64,000 bases of DNA, from contig JAUIRK010000969.1 in assembly GCA_030549495.1 (NCBI GenBank), positions 372,001 to 436,000 of the forward strand, written 5' to 3'. The DNA comes from Nectonema munidae (lineage: Eukaryota > Nematomorpha > Nectonematoida > Nectonematidae). Under the pieces are notes generated by a model. The model was not told the DNA's origin and made no database searches. It was given only the letters and a program-made list of their open reading frames with translations. Made by a program: the position numbers and the translations under genes. Of this stretch, positions 25,905 through 37,069 are shown one piece after another. How positions within the stretch are numbered: the stretch's first letter is position 1; every line of letters begins with the position of its first letter.

Positions 25905-27450
25905 ATAATGAACTATACAATAACTCCTTTACTGAAAGCAGCTTACTTTAGTTATTTTGGTTGTAGAATAGAAGACCAAGATAAACCGTGGGATCCACAC
26001 GTTTCTTGCAAATTAAACAGAACAGTTAGAACGCCCCGACTGCCTGATTTAATTGTAGAAAGTCATCTTTCAAGTTTTCCGTTCCAATGATCTTGAGAGT
26101 CCCGGCAAGCCATGCCGATGATTGTTATTTCTGCCTCACTAAAAAAAAGGTTTCAAACATGCATCCAGAATAAAAATTGTGTATCCGAATCTTCCGTCAG
26201 CTATCAGACCTGTTTATCATTCTGATAATTATTCAGTACCTGAACCACCCCAAAACAAGGACATATTCTTATCGGGGGAGGAGGCGAGTTCTGCAGAATC
26301 AAACTCTTCCAGAATAAACATTTCACCCTGTATCAATGAAGTAGACTATGAACCAACAGTTTTTTCACAGAGTGAGCTCAACGATCTCGTACGCGACCTC
26401 TATCTCACGAAAGAACAAGCCGAGTTGTTGGTTTCAAGGCTCAAACAACATAATTTGGTTGAAAAGGAGGTGAGGATACAGAAAGCGTAATGTCGAACTA
26501 TCTTGTTATTTTGCGTGCAAAAACCGTTTATGTTATTGTTGCAACGTTCCAGAAGTATACAACTGCTTAGGCTTTCAACATGAGCCATCAGAATTTAGAC
26601 TCTTTATAGATTCCTCCAAAAAGAATCTAAAGACTGTTTTACTACATAACGGCAACAAATACACAAGTGTCTTGGTTGCTTACTCAACTAACCTGAAGGA
26701 GTCTTATGACAATAAGTCATAGGCTTCCTAATGTGAATGAAAGACGGCTTCACCAAGTATTGCTGCTTTCTCTGTTTCTAGGACAGTAGAGCAGTTTCTG
26801 AACATTACAAAAAAAGACTGGGGTGAGAGAACTTCATTTGAGCCAGGCCAACAGAGTGTTAAGGAAACTCCACTGGTTAATATGAATAAGGCGCTCTTAC
26901 CTCCTTTACACATCAAGTTGGGCTTGATGAAAATTTTTGTGAAACCCCTTGATAAAAGTAGTTCTGCTTTCCAACATTTAACTCACTTATTTCCGAATTT
27001 GAGTTTCGCGAAATTGAATGAGGGCATTTTTATTGGCTCTCAAATTCGAGAAGTGATGAGGGACAATTGTTTTAACGACCTTTTGAGGAAAAAAGAACTG
27101 AGAGCTTTAAATGCTTTTAAATCAGTGTGTAGTGGTTTTTTGGGAAATATACGTGTTCCGAATTACAAAAATCGTATCAATGAATTGCTTGAAGCATATG
27201 AGGATATGGGGTGACCTAGGAGCAGTCAGTGATGAACATGCGGAAAGGTTTCATCAAGACATTAGTAAGATGGAAAGTAGATATAAGGGAAGATGGAATC
27301 GAAAGATGTTGGATGTTAACGCGTGATAATCCTGAAGTTATTGTTGTGATAAATAACCTGGATCAAAAAGATAGGATGATTGCAGAGAGAATATTGAAAG
27401 TATTCAAACTAAGTCAACATTTAACATTTGACGTCCTATTTTGTATATAA
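25905..27450 (+). pseudogene. Family Y repeat, copy B (unclassified TE-like protein)
   Basis: Same family as 21,682-22,800 (minus) and 42,498-44,104 (minus). Blocks in order: LLKAAYFSYFGCRIEDQDKP and WDPHVSC (25,925), DDCYFCLTKKK (26,116), YPNLPSAIRPVYHSDNYSVP (26,180), SELNDLVRDLYLTKEQAELL (26,370), PPLHIKLGLMKIFVKPLDKS (26,900), FIGSQIREVMRDNCFNDLLR (27,025), SVCSGFLGNIRVPNY (27,124), LGAVSDEHAERFHQDIS (27,210). The order is the same in all copies, so this is one protein of roughly 500-600 residues. It has several frame changes and stops. No terminal repeat or target duplication was found. Confidence 0.75.
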
Positions 27451-27628
27451 CATAAATGACGGCGTATTGAGTTTAACTCCACTTTTCCTAAAAGTAATTA
27501 AATTATTCTTTTACATTTATTCTCTATTCCTGAATGTTTGATATATGTTTCTCTATGAAATGTTTGTTTTTCAATTACTTTGCTATACTTTTAATTTTAT
27601 TAATAAACTTCTTCTTCTTCTTCTTATA

Positions 27629-30007
27629 CAGTAGTGCCCACTTAATATCATACCGTTTTATAGAATATCCCGTTTATTGTCATAAAATATTGAAATCCCA
27701 AACCATTTCCTATACAAAACATAGAAATTTGCTCGTTTAATGTCATAGATATTCCCGTTTATTGTCATAGAAAATTAGCCAAAATTAATTTTTAGAATAA
27801 CATTTTGCAGGATTATCGCGCCAATACACGCATTTTTTCATCAACTTGAACTCCTATCTCATCACTAAACCAACAGTAATGCACCAATAAGTTACATCAA
27901 AGTCTAATCCCTTAATTAACCATGACCATGACGATGTTATCGATAACATCACCATGATGAGTGTTCGGATGGTCCCTCCGTTAAAAATCATTTGGCTTTA
28001 ACCATTTGGTGAGACTTCTGACAGGTTAATGGTCGATAAATCACATGTGATCACAAGCTTCGCACATGCCCCACACGCATAGAACACACTGCACACAGGT
28101 CTTGAAAGGATGCATCCTTTTGATCTTAAATAAACTTCCCAATCAAAACAACATTTGCATCTGCTCTATTGTTACGACACTGTGCTAAGCTATTCTTCAG
28201 TTCTTCAGTTTTTAATCATGAGTGCTAAACGTAAGCGAAATGACTTTTCCTTGCCCAGAAGCTGGAGATCATAAAGTGGTCATCTAGCCAATCACAAACT
28301 CAATTGTCAAAACGTATGGTGTTTCACAGTCCACCATTTCAAAAATTCTCAGCAAGAAGTCCCAGATCCTGCAAGATGCTGAGCAGAACAAGAACCAAAC
28401 GATGCGATGACAAGGCAGTGACTCGAGACGCTTTACACCTGGTTCGTGGATGCTACCCATGGCTGTCCCATCACCACTGCAGTCCTGGAGGAGAAGGCCA
28501 ACCAGCTCGTGCAACCTAGGAAAGGACGATTTCAAGGCAACCAATGGTGGATCTGCCGTTGGAAGGACCGTTCTCGATCAAATATAAAAAGGCACATGGG
28601 GAGAAAAGTGATGCTGAGATCCCAGCTGCAGACACATGGCTTTCAACTGTGCTGCCCGAGCTGTGAGAAGTATGAACCCTGTGACTCTACAACGCAGATG
28701 AGACGGAATCTACTTCCGTGTACCTGACCATCTTGGCAGATGCAGCACAGAAGCTGAGCGGCAGAAGAAGGTCAAGGAGCTCTCACCGCCCTCGTCACTG
28801 CCAACATGGACGGCAGTGACAAGCTCTCTACTGGTGGTTGGCAAAAGTGCCAAGCCAGGTGCTAGAGGAGTCCCCCAGCTTCCAGTCCCATACATGAACA
28901 ATAAAAACGCATGGATGACTGGCAACCTGTTTCGAAACTGGCTAAGAGACTTTGAACGTGACATGGCCAGGCAGGGGCGGCACATTGCCCTTGTCCTCGA
29001 CAACTGCTCGCTCACCCCAAGGATGCAGCAGATCCCCACATTCGCCTCTTCTTCCTGCCCCCAACGACCTCCACCATGCAGCCATGTGACATGGGGATCA
29101 TCCGAAACCTGAAGGCACTCTACAGGAAGAAGGTGGTCCAGAAGATTGTTGCATACATCGACGCAGGTGAAGCTGAGTTCTCTGCCAGCACCTTCGCCCG
29201 GAAGTTTACAGTCCTGGATGCTATGCACATGTTGAAAGTGGCATGGAGGATGTAAAACAGTCCAGTGTGGCAAACTGCTTTGCCCATGCCCTTCCCATCC
29301 CCTCTGCTCCAGATGCTCCCACTGCAGACCACCAGGACCAGGCACCAGATGGGATGACAACAGAAGAGTTCCAGGCCTACGTGGAGTGGATTCCCAGACT
29401 GAGTGCCATGGGGTCTTGACAGATGACGACATCTGTGACACAGTACCCAGCAGATGTCTGCCCCACTGCTGACAGTGACGATGAGTCAGCTGAACTCCTC
29501 CACCACCAAAGGCCCGTGTTGCCCTGAGGTTCATCTGTGTGCCTATCTGGAAGCATCGACATCTCACCACCTTCTACCTCTGGAAAGTGAGCTGCAAACG
29601 GCGGTTGAACATCTGAAACAGACTGATAACAGACTTTTAATCTAAATAGACAATTGAGATCCACACTTCAAATGAAAAAAATACCTGATGGATTGTTTAG
29701 GCTACTTGTCAATGGGTGTATATATTTTTTATTTGTAATTTTAATAAATAATGTATGAAAAAAGTGATAAATAAATTTTTATTCTTTTATTTGTATATTG
29801 TGATAATAATGTCTGAAAAATGTAATAAATACTTGTTTTAATTGTTAACCATCGTGTTGCCACTTATCAGTGTAGGCCCCTACATGTATAACCACCACAT
29901 TAAATCGTTATAACCCATAATCATGAAAATATAACGGATATTAGAATATCCGGATTATGTCATAATTTATTCATAACGGAGGGTATGACAATAAACGGGC
30001 TCCACTG
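27629..30007 (+). mobile_element. Complete Tigger/pogo element with TIRs (Tigger-1)
   Basis: 2379 bp, bounded by TA on both sides (27,627-27,628 and 30,008-30,009), the target used by Tc1/mariner/pogo elements. The left end begins CAGTAGTGCCCACTTAATAT; the right end, reversed, CAGTGGAGCCCGTTTATTGT. The subterminal regions iterate CCCGTTTATTGTCATA, probably transposase binding sites. The interior (28.2-29.65 kb) is near 50% GC in contrast to its AT-rich surroundings, and codes a broken transposase. It inserted beside a (CTT)n run at about 27,608-27,625. An 18-bp palindrome GATGTTATCGATAACATC lies at 27,933-27,950 in the 5' non-coding part. Confidence 0.92.
28218..29645 (+). pseudogene. Tigger-1 transposase, frameshifted
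   Basis: Transposase of the TIGD type: DNA cut-and-paste through an RNase-H-fold DDE core after binding its own ends with a CENP-B-like domain. The start ATG at 28,218 gives MSAKRKRNDFSL. After a frame change comes KLEIIKWSSSQSQTQLS and STISKILSKKSQILQDAEQN, the psq/CENP-B helix-turn-helix. DATHGCPITTAVLEEKANQL (28,446) and KYEPCDLYNADETG-like residues (about 28,670-28,700) hold the first Asp. PVPYMNNKNAWMTGNLFRNW (28,885) and HIALVLDNCS (28,981) carry the second Asp, and MQPCDMGIIRNLKALYRKKV (about 29,075) the third. The C-terminus ends at TAA 29,643. I see at least four frame changes, so it is inactive, but divergence looks modest. Confidence 0.88.
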
Positions 30008-30009
30008 TA

Positions 30010-30860
30010 TACAATTTTTGAGATCATAATTTGAAGGTTTCCACATCACATTTAAGCTTCTCAAAAAATCATTAAACTTGTCAAAAAAAACGGGTGTTTT
30101 ATTTTGGTTTAGCCAAAATTCCACCTCAAAGAAATATTATATAAATATATTTAAAGGCCGACTGCCGAATTGTCGTGAAGCCGAATTGACCTACTTCCAT
30201 GTGCATAAACCTAGATTTATTTTGCTTGGAACAAATCTTTAAGAAGTATACAACTTTCGTTTGAAAGACACATTTATATAAATACAACCGGCTTTGATTT
30301 TTCCATTCAGATATAGTTATATATTTTATTCTTTCTTATAACTCTCTAGCTTCATGGAGACTATATTTTTGTAAATTTTTAGATTTGCAGGATAATATTA
30401 AAAATAAAAAAATTCAAATCTTCTATATCAAATTAAAAGCTTGAAAATTTAAAATTTGTAAGATTGTGCTAATAAAGTTAATTTGATATTTTTTTTATTT
30501 TAATTTCATAATTTTAGAAATTATATTTTTGCTGACATTTTTTTCTGATTAAATTTCCCATTACTTATTAAAGTTTCCCATTTTAACGTTTAAAAGTTTC
30601 ACTATTTGTTCATCATTTTACTAATGTAAAAATTTGTAACCACTAATTTGTAAACCATTAACTAAAATGTTAGTAGACATTTCTAACAGAATATGTCATT
30701 TTTGGATAAAAAACTATGCTAACTTAATTAATAATTATTTTAATAATATAATAAGTAAATTTTACTATTACTTTGAATAAATTAAGTCTCCCAAAACCAC
30801 CTAACGCGTTAGTAATGTTTACTAACCTAATTTCTCTGTGAGAAGAACAAATACTTTCCT
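30010..30860. other. AT-rich stretch, nothing firm
   Basis: A short AAGGCCGACTGCCGAATTG near 30,153 recalls the GCCGAA motif of the 15.1-kb element. No gene seen. Confidence 0.35.
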
Positions 30861-30862
30861 AT

Positions 30863-31285
30863 TTTCTTCTTCTTCTTCTCCTGCACCTTGTCCACAAGTT
30901 GGGGATAGGTGGCCATGATCTTATTTTTGATCATGGCATTTTTATTGAAGCGTAATTTTATAGCCGCATGCTCTTCCTGACGCCAACCTTTTTGTTTTAG
31001 GAGCTGGAAAGCCTTAGCCTTTGCTTACACAAAAGCTATACCCACAAGGCAGCGGCAGTTTGATGATCTACCCAAAGCTGTAGGTTGAAGCGCCTACTAA
31101 TTCGCTGTTCACCTCTAGATCGTTTAGTTTGAAACAACTCCGCCACGGGAAGACAGATCTAGAGATTCACTGCAAGAGGCTTTACGAGACGCAGGCCTTA
31201 TGAGACATTTCGTGGGGGACAAGAGCTTATCCTTGTTCCCAGCCTCGGCATTTGCAGCATCCGCAGTCAAATGCTTTCCTTTTAT
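30863..31285 (-). repeat. LINE 3'-end-like repeat with (AAG)n tail
   Basis: The reverse complement runs into GGTTGGCGTCAGGAAGAGCA and then GACAAGGTGCAGGAG(AAG)n. This layout (GC-richer body, 'GCGTCAGGAAGAGCATGCGGC' style core, trinucleotide tail) is familiar from the 3' ends of RTE-like LINEs or their SINE partners in invertebrates. No ORF survives. Base composition is noticeably richer in G+C than its surroundings. The family call is from memory of similar repeats, not a search. Confidence 0.45.
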
Positions 31286-31289
31286 GGTC

Positions 31290-32840
31290 ATCATAAAATT
31301 ACTGAGTCATTAAAGAACAAAAATAAGGTCTAAAATGGTAAAGGAACATCTTTTGAAATGGGTTGAACGTGACGGTAATTCTTTCTGCTTCCTTTCCAAA
31401 TAAATATTTTACTTCTTCTGGAAGTCAAGGAAGGTGCTATACGTTTGCAAAGAAAACACAGTAATGGCATGATTGTTCATAAGTTAATTCAGCAGAAATG
31501 CCTTTCTTTCATCCTAATTGGTAATTGCTCCATTTCTATTTTATAACTTTATTACTTTCTAATCAAACATAATGTTTTTGCAGATGCTAATCTTTCATTT
31601 TTACAGCCTTGTTTTATTTATTTGTTTTTGAATGAATTTTTTTGAAAATAAAAGATATTGGTTCTAATTATTAAAAAATGTGTGAGTTTAAAAATAATAT
31701 AAAAGGTAATTAATAGGGGCTATTATTTAAAGATTTTGATCTTCGGATCAATTATTATCAATCTTCAAAAAACAATACAAGTTTCGCTTTCTGATCAAAA
31801 TAGGATGCAATTTTGACGAGGATTCATATCAGTTATATGTTTTTAGTATCAACCAATCGAAAGCAAAATTTCATCTAATTTCGAAGATCGCCATGAAAAA
31901 TGAATGAATTTATCTTGAGTTTTTACTTGGAAATGAAATATAAATTATTTATGCAAATAAAAATGCATGAATGGATGAAAATAGTGAATGGTACACTAAG
32001 CAGTTGTTTATGCACTAAAAAGTAAAAAATCTTGTTTTGCATAACGGTGAAATGAATTGTTATTCATATAAAGAAAGTATATATAAAAAAAGTATAAAGT
32101 TTTCTTTTCTCTTTCCACTTAAATCATAAATAATCCAAAAAATGCATTAATCTAAGTAAAGAAGAATGCTATAGACCTTAAAACAAAAAAAAGACCTTAT
32201 AGTGCTTAAAATATACACACGACTTTAATGAGAAAAATGGCAAACTCAAAAGCATTGCCTTGTTTTAAACACTTTCTTACTCTGTAAAGTAAGTCCAATG
32301 CATTCTTATTTAATACTCGTTGGTAGGCTTCATAATTTACTTGGTGTATATAACAAATGAGTGCAGGATATAGGGCAGTTAGATTGTAATGTGTACGCAC
32401 GTCGTACAGGCTAGTAAGTAGCAAGAAAGTTAGGAATTGCTATTATATTTATATATTAATATTTCATTCTTTCCTTATCTGTAAAAAAGAATGTGCAATT
32501 TTTATGTAAAATTTTTTTTTAATTTTTTTATTTTGAAAAATTTGATGATGTTATAAATTATTATCAATGAATATAATTTCATTTTAAATAATTTTTTCCA
32601 AAATTTGAAACTTTTTCATTTTGTTTTCTCTAGCAAAACAAAATAAAGACCTAGTTAAATTCAAAATTTAGTACACCAAATTAATCTTCCATATTGTGTT
32701 TACTTAATTGCTGGAACAAACAACATAAAAAAGTTTCAAGTTCTGAATTGATAACAAAATTGCTTCAAACACTCATGTCGATTTCTCTACCCCTTAGAAA
32801 AACAGAAACAAATAGAAATTAGATTGTAAAAATCATATAC
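31290..32840. other. AT-rich stretch, nothing recognised
   Basis: No coding or repeat structure supported. Confidence 0.4.
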
Positions 32841-32845
32841 AAAAA

Positions 32846-33114
32846 CTTGTCCTACTTAATGGACACCTCTTTAAAAAAGACACGTGCTAATTACGGAAAT
32901 TATTTCGGTTCCCAAATCACTTTCAAATAAAATAATTGGAATCTTTCCTCTGAAAAGCTGACGCGTGTGTATTGCGAAGAGCAGCCCGGCTTTGTAACAA
33001 CATGTGAATATTTTTTATCAATTTTACCTTGTCTATTAGGGACAGATATTATTTATCAGTTTGGCAATAAACGACACCTGCCAATTACGGTCTTAACTGT
33101 CCTCAATATACAGG
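32846..33114. mobile_element. Possible pogo-type MITE
   Basis: The left side reads CTTGTCCTACTTAATGGACACC and TGCTAATTACGG. The right side, reversed, reads CTGTATATTGAGGACAGTTA and GTAATTGGCAGGTGTC. GGACA/TAATTACGG/GGTGTC-like pieces in inverted arrangement suggest a short non-autonomous Tigger/pogo element. Similarity is partial and the ends are uncertain. Another pogo-style terminus, CAGTCCTATCTCGTTTATCC, lies at about 33,333 without a partner. Confidence 0.3.
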
Positions 33115-33783
33115 TTTCACTGCAATTATTAAAAATAAACGAAATTTGACAATTAAGAGTTATTTTTCCATGAAATATATTAATGCGTGGATCAGAAAAC
33201 TGTTGTCTATACTTTCTTGACAAGGGCGGTATCGGAAAAAAATTGTTCTTCAGACCATTTTTTACCAATTTATTTTATTTACTATAAAACTAGTGATTTA
33301 GCATTTAAAATTAAAAGAAATTACTAAAATATACAGTCCTATCTCGTTTATCCGTTCTTCTTTCGGCTTTTTTGTTATTTCGCAAGCACGTAACTAGCAA
33401 CGATTTTAATGAGAGATAGCTTTGTTAATTTGGTAATCTATGTTTTTGCTCAACCAAACAGATTGCCTGAAGGTAAGATAACTGTCTCCGTTAGATCTGT
33501 TTTTCCAATTTACCATCATCTGTGTTACAAGAGGGCATTAAGATAGAAACCACTGTAATTTTACCACGTCTAATCTCAACGCCTATTTCACATGGAAACT
33601 GCTTGGGACACCCACTAATCCTTAAGAAGTCAATTTGTCATTGCATAATCTTTTTGCAGCTCAAGTTTTTGTTTGTAAATGAATAAAGTTTGTAAGGTTT
33701 AACCTTCGCTATACGCACATATGGCAATTTACTCCAGACTAATATTTAAAAACTCGATAGCGTAACATTTTTTCATTATCGTA

Positions 33784-34070
33784 ATTTTTTAATTGGCATG
33801 TAAATTTAATCAATTTTATGATCTTTTATGAAATATGTCTAAAATTATTATCTGAAAAACTTTTTTCAAATTATTTTTGAAAAACCATTTTTTTGACTTA
33901 AACTTTATAGATGGCGTTAATTTTTTTAAGAAAAAATACATTTTGGGATGATATATTTTTAATTACCATGTAAATTTAATCAATTTTATGATTTTTTTAT
34001 GAAATATGTCTAAAATTATTATCTGAAAAACTTTTTTCAAATTATTTTTAAAAAACCATTTTTTTGACAA
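33784..34070 (+). repeat. Two-unit 170-bp direct repeat inside the piggyBac end
   Basis: CATGTAAATTTAATCAATTT occurs at 33,797 and 33,967, and the following about 100 bp (ATGTCTAAAATTATTATCTG and beyond) repeats almost exactly. It lies in the 3' non-coding part of the element. Confidence 0.8.
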
Positions 34071-34102
34071 AGAAAAAAAAAATCATTTACAATTTTGGCA
34101 GA

Positions 34103-35349
34103 TTAATTTCGTGTGATTTTTACACATAAAAAAAGGCATTTTTTACACTTTCGCGTTGTTCTGCTTTTTTTAGGCTTACAAATATTGCAGAAACCTCGGC
34201 TACTCGATGTTTCTAAGCTGTCAACCTGGTGAAATCCGTAAAAACTTAAAATATTTTTTGTCTTCAGATTCACTTGAGGGGTTTGGGATCTGATTTTCAT
34301 GGACTCTTCACTCAAATGCATAGCCAATTGTTTTATAAATATTTTTCTTCCACTACTTTTTATTGATGGGTAGTCGTCAGGCGCATTGAACTTCGCAATG
34401 ATGAAAGCATTTAGAACACTCATATCAAGATAGTTTGCAAATGCTGCTCTAGTCCACCTTCTACAAGGTTTATAACTCCGGTATTGCTTGACCATTCTAT
34501 TCGCAACGTCGACCCCGCCTTTGTATTTGTTATATTCTATTAGAGATTCAGGCTTATCATACTCTGAAGAAATTTCGACTTTTTTTCTGTGTTGAGATGA
34601 AAGAATGTAAACAACTTTAAAATTGCGTGTTGCATGTTTACGAGGAATATAGGCGGAAAGAGAAGCTTGACGAGAATAAACAATACGGGATTCGCATTCA
34701 TTTAGATGAAGAGTTTTAAATAAGAGGGCTGAAGAATTCTTGGAATAAATCTTCTAGAAGACATAACAGTACCACAAATGGTAATATTTTTTAAAAGTCC
34801 CCACTCTGCAACTTCATGGGACGTAAAAAATCTATCTATATAAAGGCCACAGCCATCAGGTAGATTTGCATCTGTTACTAATCTTTTGATGATGTTCTTA
34901 GAAGAAAAGTATTCTTTGTTGGGTAAACCAGAGATGTAAATTTCTGGTTTGAGAAAATAAAAACTTTCAGCATCATTTAGATGATAAAATTTAAGGCCAT
35001 GATGGCCGGGCTTTTTAGGGTCATATATCTTTATATTACAGCGTCCTTTAAAGCTGACCAACTGCTCGTCTATTGTAAAGGCTTTATTTGGAGTCCAAAA
35101 GTTGGAAAAAGTGTGATAAAAATGATCATAAATCTTTCTTATAGCAGATATTTTATCATTAGGATTTCTCTCAGCTTTTTCGTCAAAAGTTAGAAAATTG
35201 TGTATTAAAACAAACATATTTCTACCAAGTGCAGCTTTCAAAAACGGAACACCACAATTTTCACTGAACAAACTTGAAATTTTCATTCTCTGATCCATTG
35301 ATTGACCTATATACTTTAAACAGGATAAATAGGAAACTAGGTAGAACAC
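34103..35349 (-). pseudogene. piggyBac transposase, catalytic and C-terminal part
   Basis: Reads from 35,349: PFLKAALGRNMFVLIHNFL, then NKAFTIDEQLVSFKGRCNIK (first catalytic Asp in IDE), KPGHHGLKFYHLNDAESFYF, GLYIDRFFTSHEVAEWGL (second Asp, IDRFFTS in place of the usual VDNFFTS), and after a frame change GGVDVANRMVKQYRSYKPCR (third Asp). The last 40 residues hold GFCNICKPKKS, CKKCLFLC and a final NH-type tail, the cysteine-rich zinc finger typical of piggyBac C-termini. One frame change near 34,700 splits the protein, and the N-terminal third lies apart at 36,362-36,760. The three Asp are kept, so loss of function looks recent to moderate. Confidence 0.88.
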
Positions 35350-35529
35350 TTGAAAATTATCTGCATAGTGCCTAAGATTACTATGCTTAGGATTAGATTT
35401 TCTAAATAAAAAATTTAAAAAAAAATCTATATTTTAACTTTTCTGAAATATAAATTGCAAAAAATTATTTGAACGGACTCTCGGTTTGATGTAAATGCCC
35501 CTGATAAAAATTTATCTCTTTGTCTTTTA

Positions 35530-35602
35530 GCATGTGTGTGTGTGGTGTGTGCGTGCGTGTGTATGTGTGAGTGTATGTATGTTTGTGCTTGTGTATGTAT
35601 AA
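35530..35602 (+). repeat. (TG)n-rich microsatellite in piggyBac
   Basis: Imperfect TG/TGTA run including TGTGTGTGTGGTGTGTGCG. It is not coding, though it opens a His/Thr-rich frame on the minus strand. Confidence 0.85.
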
Positions 35603-36439
35603 TTTTTTGTTTGTAAGCATGCTTATTTTGCTTGGACAAAAAAGGCATTTTCCAAGTTAACCATATTACTGACGGACTATTTTTATTTGCCCAGTGACGG
35701 AAAGGGGGCGAAGTTTGATGGTTTTTGACAGCTCAACATAATATGACACTACTGAGTATCTAGAAACCTTTATCTAAACCGCAAAAATAGTTTCTTACCA
35801 ATCAGTAATTCTTGTTATACATGATAAAACCAAAATTAAGTGAAAAACTTTTTTATTTGTGGTATTTCAAAAAAAACCTCAGGTTTTTAAAAAAAATTTT
35901 TAATACTAAAAATAAAAAGATTCTGGTAGAAGCTTATTTGTTACTAAACTACTTGCTTGATAAAAAAATTAAACAAAATCATGAAAATTTTTATAAAATT
36001 ATTTTAATTTTTTAAATTACTAGGCTAATTAAAAAAAATTAAAAATGTTCTTAAATTACAACCTTAATATTTTAAATAACTTTATTTAAAAAATTGATTT
36101 TATGTTACAAAAATTTCAAACGATTTTGTTGAATAAAACATGAGTTGTTGACTTTAACTTTAGTATATAAAGTTTGCTTGAATTGAATAGGCTAATAAAT
36201 TGGTTTGACAGTTCGAATAGATTGAAGCGAATGAATTGATTCGTAAAGCAGTACCAGATAATAAAGAAAATTCACTGAGTTTCGTAAAAAATGATTCAGC
36301 AAATTTGTCACTGTGCTAACTTTACTGGTAAAGGGAGGGCTAGAAAAGCTCCGCTACCTCGTCAAAAATAAAAAATATAAAAAGCATTGTTAGAATATTT
36401 ATAAAATTTACTCATAGTTAGAAACCATCTTTTTTTAGT

Positions 36440-36700
36440 TTTGAGGAAAAGATAATTGATCAATTCTTGGGTGAAAAAAAATTGAAAAATTTTCAAGATA
36501 TTAGTTTCCATAAAAGCAGAGTTTTTAGGACCAGGTGGAAAGTTGATAACATTTCTGATATTTTCACTTACAACTCTTCGGCGTGAATCATAAAAAGACT
36601 CCCAACCGTAATCAATTTGATCTGGGCAAATTAAATTGTAATCAATGTCTTCTTCATATTCCGAACTTTGAGAGCTTTCATCAGAAAAAAAGCTTGCAAG
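36440..36700 (-). pseudogene. piggyBac transposase, N-terminal fragment
   Basis: The minus strand reads FFSDESSQSSEYEEDIDYNL (acidic N-terminus), then WESFYDSRRRVVSENIRNVI and NFPPGPKNSAFMETNILKIF followed by FFTQELINYL. This is the domain before the catalytic core (LPPGP... FFxxxLxxxI) of piggyBac transposases. About 1 kb of non-coding DNA separates it from the rest. That could be an old insertion or an intron, and the intervening dimerisation segment is not recognisable. Confidence 0.75.
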
Positions 36701-36815
36701 TGTATGTATTACGTATGATCGTGTGCAAGTGTATGTATTACGTATGATCGTGTGCAAGTGAATGTATAACTTATGATCGTGTGCAAGTGAATGTATAACT
36801 TATGATCGTGTGCAA
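36697..36815 (+). repeat. 29-bp minisatellite at the piggyBac N-terminus
   Basis: Four tandem units of GTGCAAGTGTATGTATTACG plus TATGATCGT (variants GTGAATGTATAACTTATGATC). The array lies just upstream of the acidic N-terminus and lengthens the open frame with repeats of Thr-Cys-Thr-Arg-Ser. Confidence 0.85.
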
Positions 36816-37069
36816 GTGTGATACGAGTGATTCCATACCAGTGCTTGTGTGAGAAAATCTATTCATATACGATCGGTCATTTATGTATACATTAGGGTGT
36901 TCCAAGTTATAATGGAAAAAATAAATTTTTAATGGTCCTAGCACATTTTTTTTAGGTTCTCTATGTTTTATATAGTTTTTACATATCACAAAGCATATGG
37001 AGTAAATTGCCATATGTGCGTCTACCATGCTATAAGGATATTCGTGCGTATAGCGAAGGTTAATTGTTT

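Larger units (their letters stand above)
33703..37059 (-). mobile_element. piggyBac element with TTAA targets and asymmetric TIRs
   Basis: 3357 bp bounded by TTAA at 33,699-33,702 and 37,060-37,063. The terminal repeat is CCTTCGCTATACGCAC at 33,703-33,718 and inverted at 37,044-37,059. An internal repeat, CGCACATATGGCAATTTACT, follows at once on the left (33,714 on) but only after a 23-bp spacer on the right (inverted at 36,999-37,020). Unequal spacing between terminal and internal TIRs is a known trait of piggyBac. Transposase remnants run on the minus strand. The middle (35.36-36.36 kb) is non-coding and carries a (TG)n stretch. Confidence 0.93.

Noticed and set aside
28710-29570. Long minus-strand open frame of 286 codons
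   Set aside because: It lies antisense to the Tigger-1 transposase in GC-rich DNA where stops are rare. The + strand carries the recognisable family blocks.
33600-33616. GCTTGGGACACCC as the inverted right end of the TAGGGTGTCCCAAGC repeat
   Set aside because: Only about 13 bases match, it lies outside the piggyBac element and 7 kb away from the 41.2-kb end, and the surroundings do not align.
35427-35648. His/Thr-rich minus-strand frame
   Set aside because: Translation of the (TG)n microsatellite inside the piggyBac element.
36697-36815. CRISPR-like array
   Set aside because: The units are directly adjacent with no unique spacers; it is a minisatellite in an animal transposon.
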